From DAOUJI01 sp034422875 (GTDB lineage Bacteria > Chloroflexota > Dehalococcoidia > Lucifugimonadales > JAGWBF01), in contig DAOUJI010000031.1 of the NCBI GenBank assembly GCA_034422875.1, positions 37,942 through 101,941 on the forward strand: a stretch of 64,000 nt of DNA, given 5' to 3'. The notes under the pieces were generated by a model. The model searched no databases, had not been told where the DNA came from, and was given only the letters and a program-made list of their open reading frames with translations. Position 1 is the first letter of the stretch, and each line of letters starts with the position of its first letter. Below, one piece after another: positions 1-8,323 of this stretch. The position numbers and the translations under genes were made by a program.

Positions 1-1999
1 GTTCCTTGACGGAAATCGTATCCTCGGGACCCTTCTGAACGGATGGTACGGACGACAACATAGACTCTATGTCTTCCGGGAATTTTACTCCGTTGATTTT
101 TTCAAAGGTTGCAACGTTCGAATGTTCCTCACTAAATTCCGACACAATGTCGATCCCCATATTTTGAGCGGCCGTCAAGTCTGCTTTAGCCAACTCCCAC
201 TCGGACAGGTGTAACCAAACCTGACTCCGATTGTAATAGGCACATGAATCATTCTCATTTAATTCGAGAGCCCGGTCGAAGTCCCGTTTAGCATGTTCAA
301 AATCACGTTTGCCTATATAGGCACTACCACGATTGCAATAAGCGTTGGAATCGTCGCTATTCAGGTCTATAGCCCTATCGTAATCATAGATTGCCCCGTC
401 AAAATCGTCTTGATTTATGTATATCGTACCTCGATTGAAACGAGCACCGTAATGCTCTGGTTCCAGTTCTATGACTCGGTCGTAATCCCGAAGGGCTCGA
501 TCGAAATCACCTTTGCTGATATAAGCCGTACCTCGGTCGTAGTGAGCCTCAACATCGTTCTGATCAAGCTCTATCACAAGATCAAAATCTTTGATTGCAC
601 TGTCGAAATTGCCTATTCTAAGATAGACCATGGCCCGATTGGAATAAGCATGGGCATGATTGGGGTCCAGCTCAATAGCCTTGGTAAAGCTCTGCTCCGC
701 TAGATCAAAATCGCCTTTGCGAAGGTAAGCACTCCCTCTATTGCAATAAGCATGGACATTTCTCGAATCAAGCTCTATAGCCCGGTCAAAGTCACTGATG
801 GCAAGGTTAAAGTCATCTTGACTGAGGCGTGAAATGGCCCGGTAATAATAGCCAGAAGAATTGTTCGGGTCCAATCCAATCAAACTGTCGCAGTCCTGTA
901 TGGCTAGTGTGAATTCGGTCTTGTTAACATACGCAACGGCTCGGTATTGATAACCATACGAGTTGCCTGGATCCAATTCAATCAACTTGCAACAGTCCTG
1001 AATGGCTAGGTCAAATTCATTTTTGTTGACATAGGCAACGGCGCGATGATGATAAGCACTAACATCCCGTGGATCTAACTCTATTGCCTGGCTGTAGTCT
1101 CTTATAGCTCGATCGATTTCACCTTTGCTAATGTAAGCATCACCACGATGGTAATAGACATGGGAATATCTGGGGTTCAAATCTATCGCTTGGTTATAGT
1201 CGTGAATTGCATGGTCTATATCGCCCGTACCTCTATACACATTGCCCCGGAGGATATAGGCGTGGTCCATTCGAGGGTCGAATTCGATGGCTTCTGTATA
1301 GTGTTCGATCGCTTGTTCGTAGTTACCTTCCTCGGCCCGGGTCACTCCAAGAGTAACCTCTGCGTTGGCTCTATAACGGACATTCTCTAGCCTAATAAAG
1401 CCATGTAGATCATTGAATACAGTTTCAGGAAATACGCCGTGGCAATTGCGGAGGTAACGAAGTATCGGTTGTTTTAGGTCTTTGGAAATGTCGACAACAT
1501 CGTAGTCTTCTATCACTCCCTCTGGTGGGAGCACGAAGATGCTGTGTTGAGCAATAACACGATTAGCAGTTCTCCGTGGTTCTTTGATATAGGTGGTCAT
1601 TGCACCATCTTTTCGCAACAAAATAACTCGTGCGTCTCGGGTGGGTGCTGCATAGCAAGCAAAAAACAATGCAATGAGATAGTTCGTTGTGAAGTCTATT
1701 AAGTTTGTCTTCCCTCCATAGTGTTGCAATTGGCTCAGGATTTCGAGGTCATCGGTCTCGTCTGTGTATTCCCTGGCTCTATCCAGGATGCTTTCCTGGA
1801 TGCTTTCTGCATCAAAATGAGAGGCAAGCCCAACCCCTTCGTATTGCCTGTATAAACTTGACGACACCTGATCATAACATTCAGATTCACCACGAAATAT
1901 GAACTGACCGCTATGTGACATCTTGGTGAGTCTATTAGCGATTTGAAGAACTTCGTCTAGCCTGTCATCATCCTGATAGGTTGTGTTCGGTTGATTCAT
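1..1999 (-). CDS. FRG-domain protein with 12 TPR repeats (partial, runs off left edge)
   Basis: The reading frame is open from an ATG at 1999 to the window edge (at least 666 residues, no stop). Residues about 28-130 form an FRG domain: the FRG motif is at 35-37, followed by LQHYGGKTNLIDFT near 91-104 and an ALFFACYA-like segment. From about residue 212 there are twelve consecutive TPR units, each exactly 34 residues, typically ending in AIELDP; at DNA level this is a 102-bp periodicity. A GGGGG stretch lies about 10 nt before the ATG. Base composition is visibly A+T-richer than the genes to the right, suggesting transfer. FRG domains recur in mobile and defence-related proteins, and TPRs usually mediate protein binding. 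A nuclease, transferase or sensor role cannot be decided from the sequence. The C-terminus lies outside the window. Confidence 0.85.
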   Translation of the reverse strand, partial: MNQPNTTYQDDDRLDEVLQIANRLTKMSHSGQFIFRGESECYDQVSSSLYRQYEGVGLASHFDAESIQESILDRAREYTDETDDLEILSQLQHYGGKTNLIDFTTNYLIALFFACYAAPTRDARVILLRKDGAMTTYIKEPRRTANRVIAQHSIFVLPPEGVIEDYDVVDISKDLKQPILRYLRNCHGVFPETVFNDLHGFIRLENVRYRANAEVTLGVTRAEEGNYEQAIEHYTEAIEFDPRMDHAYILRGNVYRGTGDIDHAIHDYNQAIDLNPRYSHVYYHRGDAYISKGEIDRAIRDYSQAIELDPRDVSAYHHRAVAYVNKNEFDLAIQDCCKLIELDPGNSYGYQYRAVAYVNKTEFTLAIQDCDSLIGLDPNNSSGYYYRAISRLSQDDFNLAISDFDRAIELDSRNVHAYCNRGSAYLRKGDFDLAEQSFTKAIELDPNHAHAYSNRAMVYLRIGNFDSAIKDFDLVIELDQNDVEAHYDRGTAYISKGDFDRALRDYDRVIELEPEHYGARFNRGTIYINQDDFDGAIYDYDRAIDLNSDDSNAYCNRGSAYIGKRDFEHAKRDFDRALELNENDSCAYYNRSQVWLHLSEWELAKADLTAAQNMGIDIVSEFSEEHSNVATFEKINGVKFPEDIESMLSSVPSVQKGPEDTISVKE

Positions 2000-2085
2000 A
2001 TCGGCCCAGTGACCCCCATAGATTCTTCGATCGCAATCCAGTATAGGTAATCGTAGTTGACAAAGAAACCCAGTGTGTCGGACAT
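1996..2085 (-). CDS. Possible 29-residue small ORF overlapping the FRG-TPR start
   Basis: An ATG at 2085 opens a 29-codon frame rich in aromatic residues (FFVNYDYLYW core). Its TGA overlaps the ATG of the FRG-TPR gene as ATGA, the usual arrangement for translational coupling. An AAGGGCG element lies about 12 nt upstream of the ATG, a weak match in spacing. It could be a coupled leader peptide, the end of a frame-shifted longer N-terminus of the FRG protein, or chance. No family is recognised. Confidence 0.25.
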   Translation of the reverse strand: MSDTLGFFVNYDYLYWIAIEESMGVTGPI

Positions 2086-2221
2086 GACGCCAAACCACGC
2101 CCTTATCACGCGATCGATCTGTTACTGTTCCTAGTCCGAACAGGTCGGAAATCGCTGACCCAAACGGAATTGAGTGACACCCGATGCGAAGATATGACGG
2201 TTAGCTTGCCCCTGGCCTACC

Positions 2222-3196
2222 CTACCCCACAGGCGGGAGGCCGGCCTGTTCGCGGACCATGCTGAGGTATTCGACCATGCCCGTTTCCATGGTGTACTTG
2301 GCGTGGAAGCCCAGGTCTTCCACCAGGCGGCGGTTGCTCATCAGCTGGAGAGGGTCCTTCATAGGCTCTTGGGACACCGTGATCTGGGCGTCGGGCAGCA
2401 GGTCGCGGACGTGGGCGGTCAACTCGCCCATCAGCCTGCGTTCCGACCGCATGTTGAAGACCCTGTGGGCCGGGTCTGGGAACGTCAGGGCGAGGTACCA
2501 CACCTCGGCGGCGTCTGCTGCGTATATCCAGTCGGTGGGAGTGTCGTCGGCAGGCATCTCGATAGGTTCGCCCAAGGCGGCAAGCTCAGGCTGTACCAGA
2601 AAGTGGGGCGTTTCGGGTATGGGCGTCAGATGGCTGGCGTATGACCCGCGCCATCCACGGCCAAGGCCGAAGACTGTGGTTGGTCTGACGGCCACGTAAT
2701 CCAGCCCGTGGGCCACGCGGTACTCCTCGGCAATCTTCTCGCCCCAGTGCTTGCAAGCTGAGTAGAGACCCTTTGGCTGAGGAGGCACGTCCTCGTCAAC
2801 CTCTTCCAGGGGGTTGGGGTTGCCCCGGTAGACGGCGGCGGAGCTGGCATAGACCACCCGCTTCACTCCGTGGATGCGGCACGCCTCGAATACGTTGGCC
2901 GTGCCCATGCATTGCACCCTGAGATAGGGCACCATCTTCTCTTCCACGGCCCCGCCAAGTATGGCGGCAAGGTGGACCACCCTGTCGATGTCGTACCGCT
3001 CCATTGTGAGCAGTAGCTCGTGGGGCTCCAGAATGTCCCCCTGGACGACGGTGACCTCGTCACGTATATCGGTGATGTTGGACAACCTGGGATACATGTC
3101 GAACAGGACGAGTCCCTTTTCGCCCTTTTCCCGCACCATGTGGTGGGCCAGGTATGAGCCCAGGAATCCCGTGCCGCCGGTGATCATTACAGCCAT
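2222..3196 (-). CDS. NAD-dependent epimerase/dehydratase (extended SDR)
   Basis: This 324-residue protein of the extended short-chain dehydrogenase family probably oxidises or epimerises a sugar nucleotide or similar substrate with NAD(P). The N-terminal GGTGFLGS (7-14) is the dinucleotide-binding glycine motif, D57 follows in the VVQGDI strand, and the catalytic set is S118/S119 with Y145-x3-K149 (YSACK). Length is typical of the family. It lies 8 nt downstream of the amidohydrolase gene and is probably cotranscribed with it. The substrate cannot be told from the sequence. Confidence 0.88.
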   Translation of the reverse strand: MAVMITGGTGFLGSYLAHHMVREKGEKGLVLFDMYPRLSNITDIRDEVTVVQGDILEPHELLLTMERYDIDRVVHLAAILGGAVEEKMVPYLRVQCMGTANVFEACRIHGVKRVVYASSAAVYRGNPNPLEEVDEDVPPQPKGLYSACKHWGEKIAEEYRVAHGLDYVAVRPTTVFGLGRGWRGSYASHLTPIPETPHFLVQPELAALGEPIEMPADDTPTDWIYAADAAEVWYLALTFPDPAHRVFNMRSERRLMGELTAHVRDLLPDAQITVSQEPMKDPLQLMSNRRLVEDLGFHAKYTMETGMVEYLSMVREQAGLPPVG

Positions 3197-3204
3197 AGGT
3201 CCAC

Positions 3205-4335
3205 CTATTCAACACCGTAATATTGGGCGCAGTTGTCCCAGAGAATCATCCGCTTGTCCTCGTCGCTGATGGGCAATGTCAGGAAGCTTTGGACCGCTTC
3301 CGGGAACTTGGAGTCGGGGTGAGGGTAGTCAGTGGAGAAGACCAGTCCCTTGTTGCCCATGTAGTCGATGGTGTACTTCACCGGCTCCTCGTCAGGCTCA
3401 ACCGAGACGAAGCACTGCCGCTTGAAGTATTCGCTGGGGGCCATCTTGAGTTCCGGGGCGTGCACGTCGCCCAGCCGCTCCCAGTGCTCGTCCAGCCGCC
3501 AGAAGAGGAAGGGCACCCATGAGCAGTTGCCCTCCAGGAACGCTACTTTCATGTTGGGGTGACGCTCCAGGATGCCGCCGCCAGTGAAGCTGGCCACGGC
3601 CAGCATCTGCTCCGCCGGGTGGCTGAAGGTGTGGCGCAGCATCCCGTTTTCCCCAAACTGCTTCCCGACGAAGGGCAACGCGGCGCCAGCGCCTTCGTGG
3701 AACCCCAACGGCACACGCAGTTCCTCGATGGCGTCCCACAGGGGTTCGTAGTAGGGGTCGTACCAGTTGCGGTCGTTCACCAGGTTGGGGCGCAGGAACA
3801 CGGCCTTGAATCCCAGTTCATTGACGCAGCGCTGGGTTTCCGACACCGCGTCCTCGACGTCGAAGGGCGATATCATACCGGCCCCCAAGAGGCGGTCGGG
3901 GTCCTTCTGGCAGAAGTCGTAGAGCCAGTTGTTGTAGGCACGGGCGATGGCTGCTGCCAACCTCGGCTCCAAGTCGGGTACGGTCAGGGCGAACAGCCCG
4001 CGAGAAGGATAGAGCACCGCCACGTCAATGCCTTCCTGGTCCATGCCGTCCAACTGGACTTCCGGCGTCCAGCCCCTCTCCTCGAAGGGCCTGTACCGGG
4101 TCTCGTTCTTTACGAAGTCGGTCGAGCCCCGCCGCTGGTAGGTGTCCCGGTAGACCTCCTGGGTCCTTCCCCAGACCTTGCCGTCAGGGCCGACCATCTG
4201 AAGGTCGGCAATCTTGTCCGTCTTGCCGACGGGGGCTTGGCTCTTGAACTCCGGGTCTATGTACCGCTGCCACAAATCGGGCGGCTCCAGCACGTGCATG
4301 TCGCTGTCCAGGACTTTGAAGCCGTCTCTCACCAT
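3205..4335 (-). CDS. Amidohydrolase family protein (amidohydrolase 2 / ACMSD-like)
   Basis: A 376-residue metal-dependent hydrolase or decarboxylase of the amidohydrolase-2 (ACMSD-like) superfamily. The N-terminus carries the strand-1 metal motif with D10, D12 and H14 (DSDMH), a His in GFHEGAG lies mid-protein, and the C-terminal FSTDYPHPD segment (about 335-343) holds the last metal-site Asp. Members act on aromatic-acid intermediates such as carboxymuconate semialdehyde or resorcylate. It is the first gene of a probable two-gene unit with the downstream epimerase. The exact substrate is unknown; such genes are typically numerous in Dehalococcoidia/SAR202 genomes. Confidence 0.88.
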   Translation of the reverse strand: MVRDGFKVLDSDMHVLEPPDLWQRYIDPEFKSQAPVGKTDKIADLQMVGPDGKVWGRTQEVYRDTYQRRGSTDFVKNETRYRPFEERGWTPEVQLDGMDQEGIDVAVLYPSRGLFALTVPDLEPRLAAAIARAYNNWLYDFCQKDPDRLLGAGMISPFDVEDAVSETQRCVNELGFKAVFLRPNLVNDRNWYDPYYEPLWDAIEELRVPLGFHEGAGAALPFVGKQFGENGMLRHTFSHPAEQMLAVASFTGGGILERHPNMKVAFLEGNCSWVPFLFWRLDEHWERLGDVHAPELKMAPSEYFKRQCFVSVEPDEEPVKYTIDYMGNKGLVFSTDYPHPDSKFPEAVQSFLTLPISDEDKRMILWDNCAQYYGVE

Positions 4336-4634
4336 GTTTCACTCCAATTTCAAAGTTGCCACATTATACCCAAGGGTCTACCCACAATCCACACGGGCGT
4401 CCCTAATACAACCCCCTCTCCCTTGACGCGAGAGGGTTGGGGTGAGGGTGGCATCCCGCCCTCCCTGACAATCATTCTCCGTTCGCCCTGAGCTTGTCGA
4501 AGGGCTTCGCCACCGTCCCGTCCCACACTGGTTTTCGGCCTTCGCCGGAAAGACGGGTATGGGGCCTCTGTTCCTCCCAGCCTAACCTTCCCCCAAGGGG
4601 GGAAGGGACATTGCCACGCGACTCGTCGAGACGC
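4336..4634. repeat. Intergenic block holding three dispersed palindromic repeats
   Basis: About 300 bp between the amidohydrolase start and the next stop contain no convincing gene. Three repeat units are visible: an element at 4412-4450 of the CCCTCTCCC...GGGTTGGGGTGAGGG type, an inverted repeat at about 4480-4507 built on GCCCTGAGCTTGTCGAAGGGC-like arms (GCCCT/AGGGC), and a hairpin at 4588-4606 with arms CTTCCCCC and GGGGGAAG. Variants of the first and third recur at 37.8-37.9 kb, and the first also inside the nucleotidyltransferase gene at 7.4 kb. These types are common dispersed intergenic elements in many bacterial genomes. Confidence 0.8.
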
Positions 4635-5585
4635 TTACTCGACGTCAGGGTGGGTGGAGATGAACCTGGACGACTTCTGGGGGTCTACCTGCGGGGCCCT
4701 GACCTCCACGCCGGAGGCCTCTTCCTGGAGCTTGAAGATGATGGTGCTGTCCAGGTGTCCCCAGCCCCGGTTCATGGCTTCCATAGCCCTTTGGAGACCC
4801 AGGTTGGCGATAGGCATGGGCACATTGAATTCGCGTCCCAGCTCAGTAGCCAGGGTGATGTCCTTGAAGGACAGTTCCAAGGCGAACGTCGCGTCGTACT
4901 GGTCTCTGAAGACCTTGGAGGGCAGGTTCTCGTGTAGGTAGCTCATACGGCCCAGGGCGCCCCTTCTGACGCACTCCCATAGGGCCTCCGCCTCAACACC
5001 TGCCTTGACGCCCAGCGTCAGTCCTTCGGCAATGGCCATCCGTACGCCGTGGCTGGTCATGTTGTGCACCAGTTTGGCTATAGCGCCGGCGCCTACCTCT
5101 CCGGCATAGAACACCTTGTCTCCCATCGCGTCATACATGGGCTTTATCTTGTCGAATATCTCCCTGGGGCCTCCCACCATGATGGCCAGGTTCCCCGACG
5201 CGGCGCCCGACTTGCCGCCGCTGACCGGCGCGTCCATCACGTAGGCGCCCTTCTCCCGGAACTTGGGTTCGATTTCTCGGATGAGAGTCGGGCGGCTGGT
5301 GGACATGTCCACGTACACACAGCCCGGCTTGATCCCTTCCAGCACTCCGTTGGCGCCGAGGGCGACGGCCTCGACTTCCTTGGGACCGGGGAGGGACGTA
5401 AAGACCACGTCGCACCGCTCGGCCACGTCCGCCGGTGAGTTCCCAAGGCGGGCTCCACGTTCCAGGTAAGGTCTGGTGGCGCCTTCCCGTAGGTCGTGCA
5501 CAACCATGTTGTATCCAGCTTGTTGAAGGTTCGCCGCCATTCCGGAGCCCATGTTGCCCAGTCCTATGTAGCCTACGTTTTCCAT
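4635..5585 (-). CDS. NAD(P)-dependent 3-hydroxyisobutyrate dehydrogenase-family protein
   Basis: The start is placed at the ATG at 5585 because AAGGAGG lies 6 nt before it; a 10-residue longer frame exists. The 316-residue product has the GLGNMGSG nucleotide motif at 8-15, the substrate-binding DAPVSGGKSGA segment near 117-127 and the catalytic Lys in GAGAIAKLVHN near 165-175. These are the three signatures of beta-hydroxyacid dehydrogenases (3-hydroxyisobutyrate, tartronate semialdehyde or glyoxylate reductases). It would interconvert a beta-hydroxyacid and a semialdehyde. The specific substrate is not decided. Confidence 0.9.
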   Translation of the reverse strand: MENVGYIGLGNMGSGMAANLQQAGYNMVVHDLREGATRPYLERGARLGNSPADVAERCDVVFTSLPGPKEVEAVALGANGVLEGIKPGCVYVDMSTSRPTLIREIEPKFREKGAYVMDAPVSGGKSGAASGNLAIMVGGPREIFDKIKPMYDAMGDKVFYAGEVGAGAIAKLVHNMTSHGVRMAIAEGLTLGVKAGVEAEALWECVRRGALGRMSYLHENLPSKVFRDQYDATFALELSFKDITLATELGREFNVPMPIANLGLQRAMEAMNRGWGHLDSTIIFKLQEEASGVEVRAPQVDPQKSSRFISTHPDVE

Positions 5586-5642
5586 ATCGCCCTCCTTATT
5601 CCTGCGTTGCATCATCCGAGACCGGAATGAATCCGGCCCAGT

Positions 5643-6680
5643 CTACGGATTCAGGATTAGCTTGCCGAAGAAGTTGAGACCCTCCATGGCCTCGTGGGCC
5701 TCTGACGCTTTTTCCAACGGAAAGACCTGGTGTATGGCCGGTTTAATTTTCCCAACGTTCAGCATATGGGTTATCTCCCGCATGTCCTTGTGGGACCCCA
5801 TGAAGAGACCGAACACGGTGATCGCTTTGGTGAACATCATTCCCAAGTGAAGGTCCGCACGATATCCTGTAGTGACGCCGCAGTTGCCGTATCTGCCGCC
5901 CCTCTTGAGGGATGCGAACGCCGCAGGGAAGAATTCGGCGCCGACGTGGTCCACAACCACGTCCACACCCTCTCCGTTCGTGATTTCTTTGATCCGCTCC
6001 GCGATGTCCTCTTCCTTGTAGTTGATAACCTCATCGGCGCCCAGTTCCCTGGCCTTGGCTGCCTTTTCCTCGGAGCTGGTAGTGGCTATCACCCTGGCTC
6101 CTATGACGTCCTTGGCCACCTGGATGGCGGCGGCTCCCACACCGGCAGAGGCAGACAGCGCCAAGACCGTTTCCCACGGCTGCAACTGGGCGTGACGGAC
6201 TACCATGTTCCAGACAGGAAGATAGGTTGTTGGTACGGCGGCGGCCTCATCGTAAGCCACCGTATCAGCGATAGGGACTGCGTTCTCCTGCGGCACCGTC
6301 ACGTACTCGGCGTAGCTGCCGTCGGCCTGGGAACCGAGCATGGTTGAGCGGCTGCACAGGTCATCTTTGCCAGTCAGACAATAGGAGCAGCGGCCGCAGC
6401 TGATTCGCGGATTGATTATGACACGGTCTCCCGGTTTCAGGCCGTTCACGCCGGGGCCAACTTCCGCTATGTCACCTGCGGAGTCCCCTCCCAGCACCAG
6501 AGGCGGGGGGAACTCCCTCCTCATGCCCCGGACGCCCGCTCTCGTATAGACATCCAGCCGGTTAAGGGATGCAGCCTTTACTCTTACGGTCACGAAGTTG
6601 GGTTGAATAGCCGGGTCCGGCCGTTCGCCGTATACGAGGGCTTCAGGGCCGCCGTGGGACTCGATGTAGACTGCCTTCAT
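5643..6680 (-). CDS. Zinc-binding alcohol dehydrogenase / quinone oxidoreductase (MDR family)
   Basis: A 345-residue medium-chain dehydrogenase/reductase. Four cysteines, C95, C98, C101 and C109 (CGRCSYCLTGKDDLC), form the structural zinc lobe. The position normally holding the catalytic-zinc Cys (near residue 38-40) is Asn, so it may work without catalytic zinc like quinone oxidoreductases. The Rossmann motif SAGVGAAAIQVAK lies at about 179-191 and the C-terminus ends in GKLILNP. It sits 57 nt upstream of the hydroxyacid dehydrogenase gene on the same strand. Substrate unknown. Confidence 0.88.
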   Translation of the reverse strand: MKAVYIESHGGPEALVYGERPDPAIQPNFVTVRVKAASLNRLDVYTRAGVRGMRREFPPPLVLGGDSAGDIAEVGPGVNGLKPGDRVIINPRISCGRCSYCLTGKDDLCSRSTMLGSQADGSYAEYVTVPQENAVPIADTVAYDEAAAVPTTYLPVWNMVVRHAQLQPWETVLALSASAGVGAAAIQVAKDVIGARVIATTSSEEKAAKARELGADEVINYKEEDIAERIKEITNGEGVDVVVDHVGAEFFPAAFASLKRGGRYGNCGVTTGYRADLHLGMMFTKAITVFGLFMGSHKDMREITHMLNVGKIKPAIHQVFPLEKASEAHEAMEGLNFFGKLILNP

Positions 6681-6731
6681 TCCAGCCTCCTTGGCACAGC
6701 GTTTCTAGTCATTCCGCCTACGCCGTAGACG

Positions 6732-6944
6732 CTATTCCCCTTCCTGGAGAGTCCTGTAGCAGTTGGTGCACAGGAACACGAGGGCCAGGGCTTCTTCATG
6801 GCTTGCCATCTGGCCGCACCGGGGTATGTCCGGGTCGGACTTCCAGGGTTGGTGAAACCTGCCGCCGCACATCTGGCAGCCCGCCTGATGATAGTCGTCC
6901 AGGACTCCCTGGCAAACGACGCATATTTCTCCCATGTCGACCAA
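6732..6944 (-). CDS. Small zinc-ribbon-like protein, function unknown
   Basis: A 70-residue protein with four Cys pairs or singles: CVVC near 8-11, CQMC near 23-26, a lone Cys near 43, and CTNC near 59-62, plus His residues. The layout suggests two small zinc-binding knuckles. The start is a TTG at 6944 with GAGAGG about 8 nt upstream; an ATG at 6935 is an alternative. It begins 3 nt after the nucleotidyltransferase stop codon, so the two are probably cotranscribed. No family is recognised. Confidence 0.7.
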   Translation of the reverse strand: MVDMGEICVVCQGVLDDYHQAGCQMCGGRFHQPWKSDPDIPRCGQMASHEEALALVFLCTNCYRTLQEGE

Positions 6945-6947
6945 AGG

Positions 6948-8234
6948 CTAGCCTCTCTTTACCATGATGCGCTTTCTGGCGAGAGCGGTCTCTTCTTCCC
7001 GCGACCTGATCTGGCCAGTGATGCGGGCGTCTTTCAGTTCCTTGATTAGGTCCCCCATCATCGGACCCTGTACAGCGCCCAGTGCGGCGAGGTCTCGGCC
7101 TGTGAGAACTGGTCTGACATTCCTCCAGGACCGGAGATACTCGCGCAACGTGCACGCCACGTCAGCGTCGGGCGTCATGATGGACACAGCCTCTATGCTT
7201 TCGTGTGAGCGGGCGTCCAGCCATTCAGCCAAGTCTTGAGGGGACATGGCCGACAACTCTTGCGCCGACCGAGCGGCCACCTCCACGGTGTCCGTCACCG
7301 TCTTGGCCCATCGGCTGGGCATATTCAGACGCTGAATTATAGCCGTTCCGTCGTCGGATGACACTCCGTATACCATCATGGCGAGCCAAAGCAACCGGCC
7401 CGGCATACCGGAGCCCCGACTGATATCCTCGCGTGGCCCTCTCTCCCCTTGGGAGAGTGTTGGGGTGAGGGCTGCCCCCAGCGACGTATGGATTGCACTC
7501 AGGAGGCCCAACTCACGGAAGCGGCTTAAGGTTTTCAGCGGGTGTGGCTCATAAAAGGCCCGGTCGATTTCGTTGCGCACCCTGTCTCCGCTCACTGTGT
7601 CCAGCGACCTATTCCCGACTGCATCAATGAGCCAGTAGTTCGTTTCCTTCTCCAGCGACAACTCCAACCTGACTTCGTACCTGGCAGCCCTGAATAGCCG
7701 TGTGGGATCGTCTACGAAACTGTTGGGATAAAGAGCACGGACCACCCCTGCTTCCAAGTCATGCTTCCCGCCCAACGGGTCCAGCAGAGTTCCCGCGTCT
7801 TCGCCGGTCAGCGGCAAGGCCACGGCGTTTATTGTGAAGTCGCGACGCTTGAGGTCGGAGACTATGTCGGATGGAGAAACCTTGGGCAAGGCGCCTGGCC
7901 TGGAGTACGCCTCCGTGCGGGCTGTCGCAACGTCGATGCGGTCACCGCCCAGTTGCAACGTAGCGACACCGAACCTGAGGTGGGACTTGAGCTTGGCCCC
8001 GGTCCTGGTTGAGATTTCAGACGCTAACTGGATTGCGTCGCCTTCAACCGCCATGTCCAGCTCGGTCAGAGGCGCTTGCCGGAGAAGGTCACGAATGCTC
8101 CCCCCCACCAGGAAGAGGGGCATCCCGAGGCCCTGTGACGTAGAAACGACGGCCTGAAACAAGGGCAGACAGGATGCAGGCAGCGAAGATTCCAGGCGGG
8201 AAAGCAAGTGTGAATCAGTTGGGAGCGTCCTCAT
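6948..8234 (-). CDS. CCA tRNA nucleotidyltransferase / poly(A) polymerase family protein
   Basis: A class II nucleotidyltransferase that would add or repair the tRNA 3' CCA end or add poly(A). The head domain shows VGGSIRDLL, then TELDMAVEGDA, where the usual metal-binding DxD reads ExD, then RRDFTINAVAL and FVDDPTRLFRAARY. Its start is set at the ATG at 8234 because a TATAAT box at 8248-8253 would put the transcript start only a few nucleotides upstream; a longer frame reaches 8300. In the middle (7438-7474) a dispersed repeat is translated in frame as ALTPTLSQGERGP, lengthening the linker. No HD domain is evident. Confidence 0.85.
   Translation of the reverse strand: MRTLPTDSHLLSRLESSLPASCLPLFQAVVSTSQGLGMPLFLVGGSIRDLLRQAPLTELDMAVEGDAIQLASEISTRTGAKLKSHLRFGVATLQLGGDRIDVATARTEAYSRPGALPKVSPSDIVSDLKRRDFTINAVALPLTGEDAGTLLDPLGGKHDLEAGVVRALYPNSFVDDPTRLFRAARYEVRLELSLEKETNYWLIDAVGNRSLDTVSGDRVRNEIDRAFYEPHPLKTLSRFRELGLLSAIHTSLGAALTPTLSQGERGPREDISRGSGMPGRLLWLAMMVYGVSSDDGTAIIQRLNMPSRWAKTVTDTVEVAARSAQELSAMSPQDLAEWLDARSHESIEAVSIMTPDADVACTLREYLRSWRNVRPVLTGRDLAALGAVQGPMMGDLIKELKDARITGQIRSREEETALARKRIMVKRG
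7438..7474. repeat. Dispersed repeat inserted within a coding sequence
   Basis: The element has arms CCCTCTC and GAGAG followed by TGTTGGGGTGAGGG, the same type as at 4412-4450 and about 37812-37850. Here it lies inside the nucleotidyltransferase gene and keeps the reading frame, giving the peptide ALTPTLSQGERGP, which is the characteristic translation of this repeat family. Confidence 0.8.
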
Positions 8235-8247
8235 GGGGAACAGCCCC

Positions 8248-8253
8248 ATTATA
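8248..8253 (-). promoter_or_regulatory. -10 box of the nucleotidyltransferase gene (near-leaderless)
   Basis: A perfect TATAAT with an upstream TG (TGCTATAAT, extended -10) lies 13 nt before the chosen ATG at 8234. The predicted transcript start is near 8241, leaving a leader of about 7 nt. No good -35 box is seen. Confidence 0.45.
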
Positions 8254-8300
8254 GCACAACCGTCGAAACCGACCGGAGAAACCATTTGTAGCAGGGACAT

Positions 8301-8318
8301 TTGTATTTGATTTCACAA
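8301..8318 (+). promoter_or_regulatory. Candidate Rex operator upstream of rex
   Basis: The 18-bp element TTGTATT-TGAT-TTCACAA has one perfect Rex half-site (TTCACAA) and a second half matching TTGTGAA at four of seven positions, with the usual 4-nt spacer. It ends 5 nt before the -35 box of the rex promoter and lies within the divergent region shared with the nucleotidyltransferase gene. Confidence 0.6.
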
Positions 8319-8323
8319 ATTGA

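Noticed and set aside
293..1390. Plus-strand open frames across the FRG-TPR gene
   Set aside because: They are antisense shadows of the repeat-rich minus-strand gene, which continues through the window edge and so is not closed by a stop.
1..1390. 102-bp periodicity at the left edge as a CRISPR array or non-coding tandem repeat
   Set aside because: The period equals one 34-residue TPR and the units diverge as protein repeats do; no short identical repeats with spacers were seen anywhere in the window.
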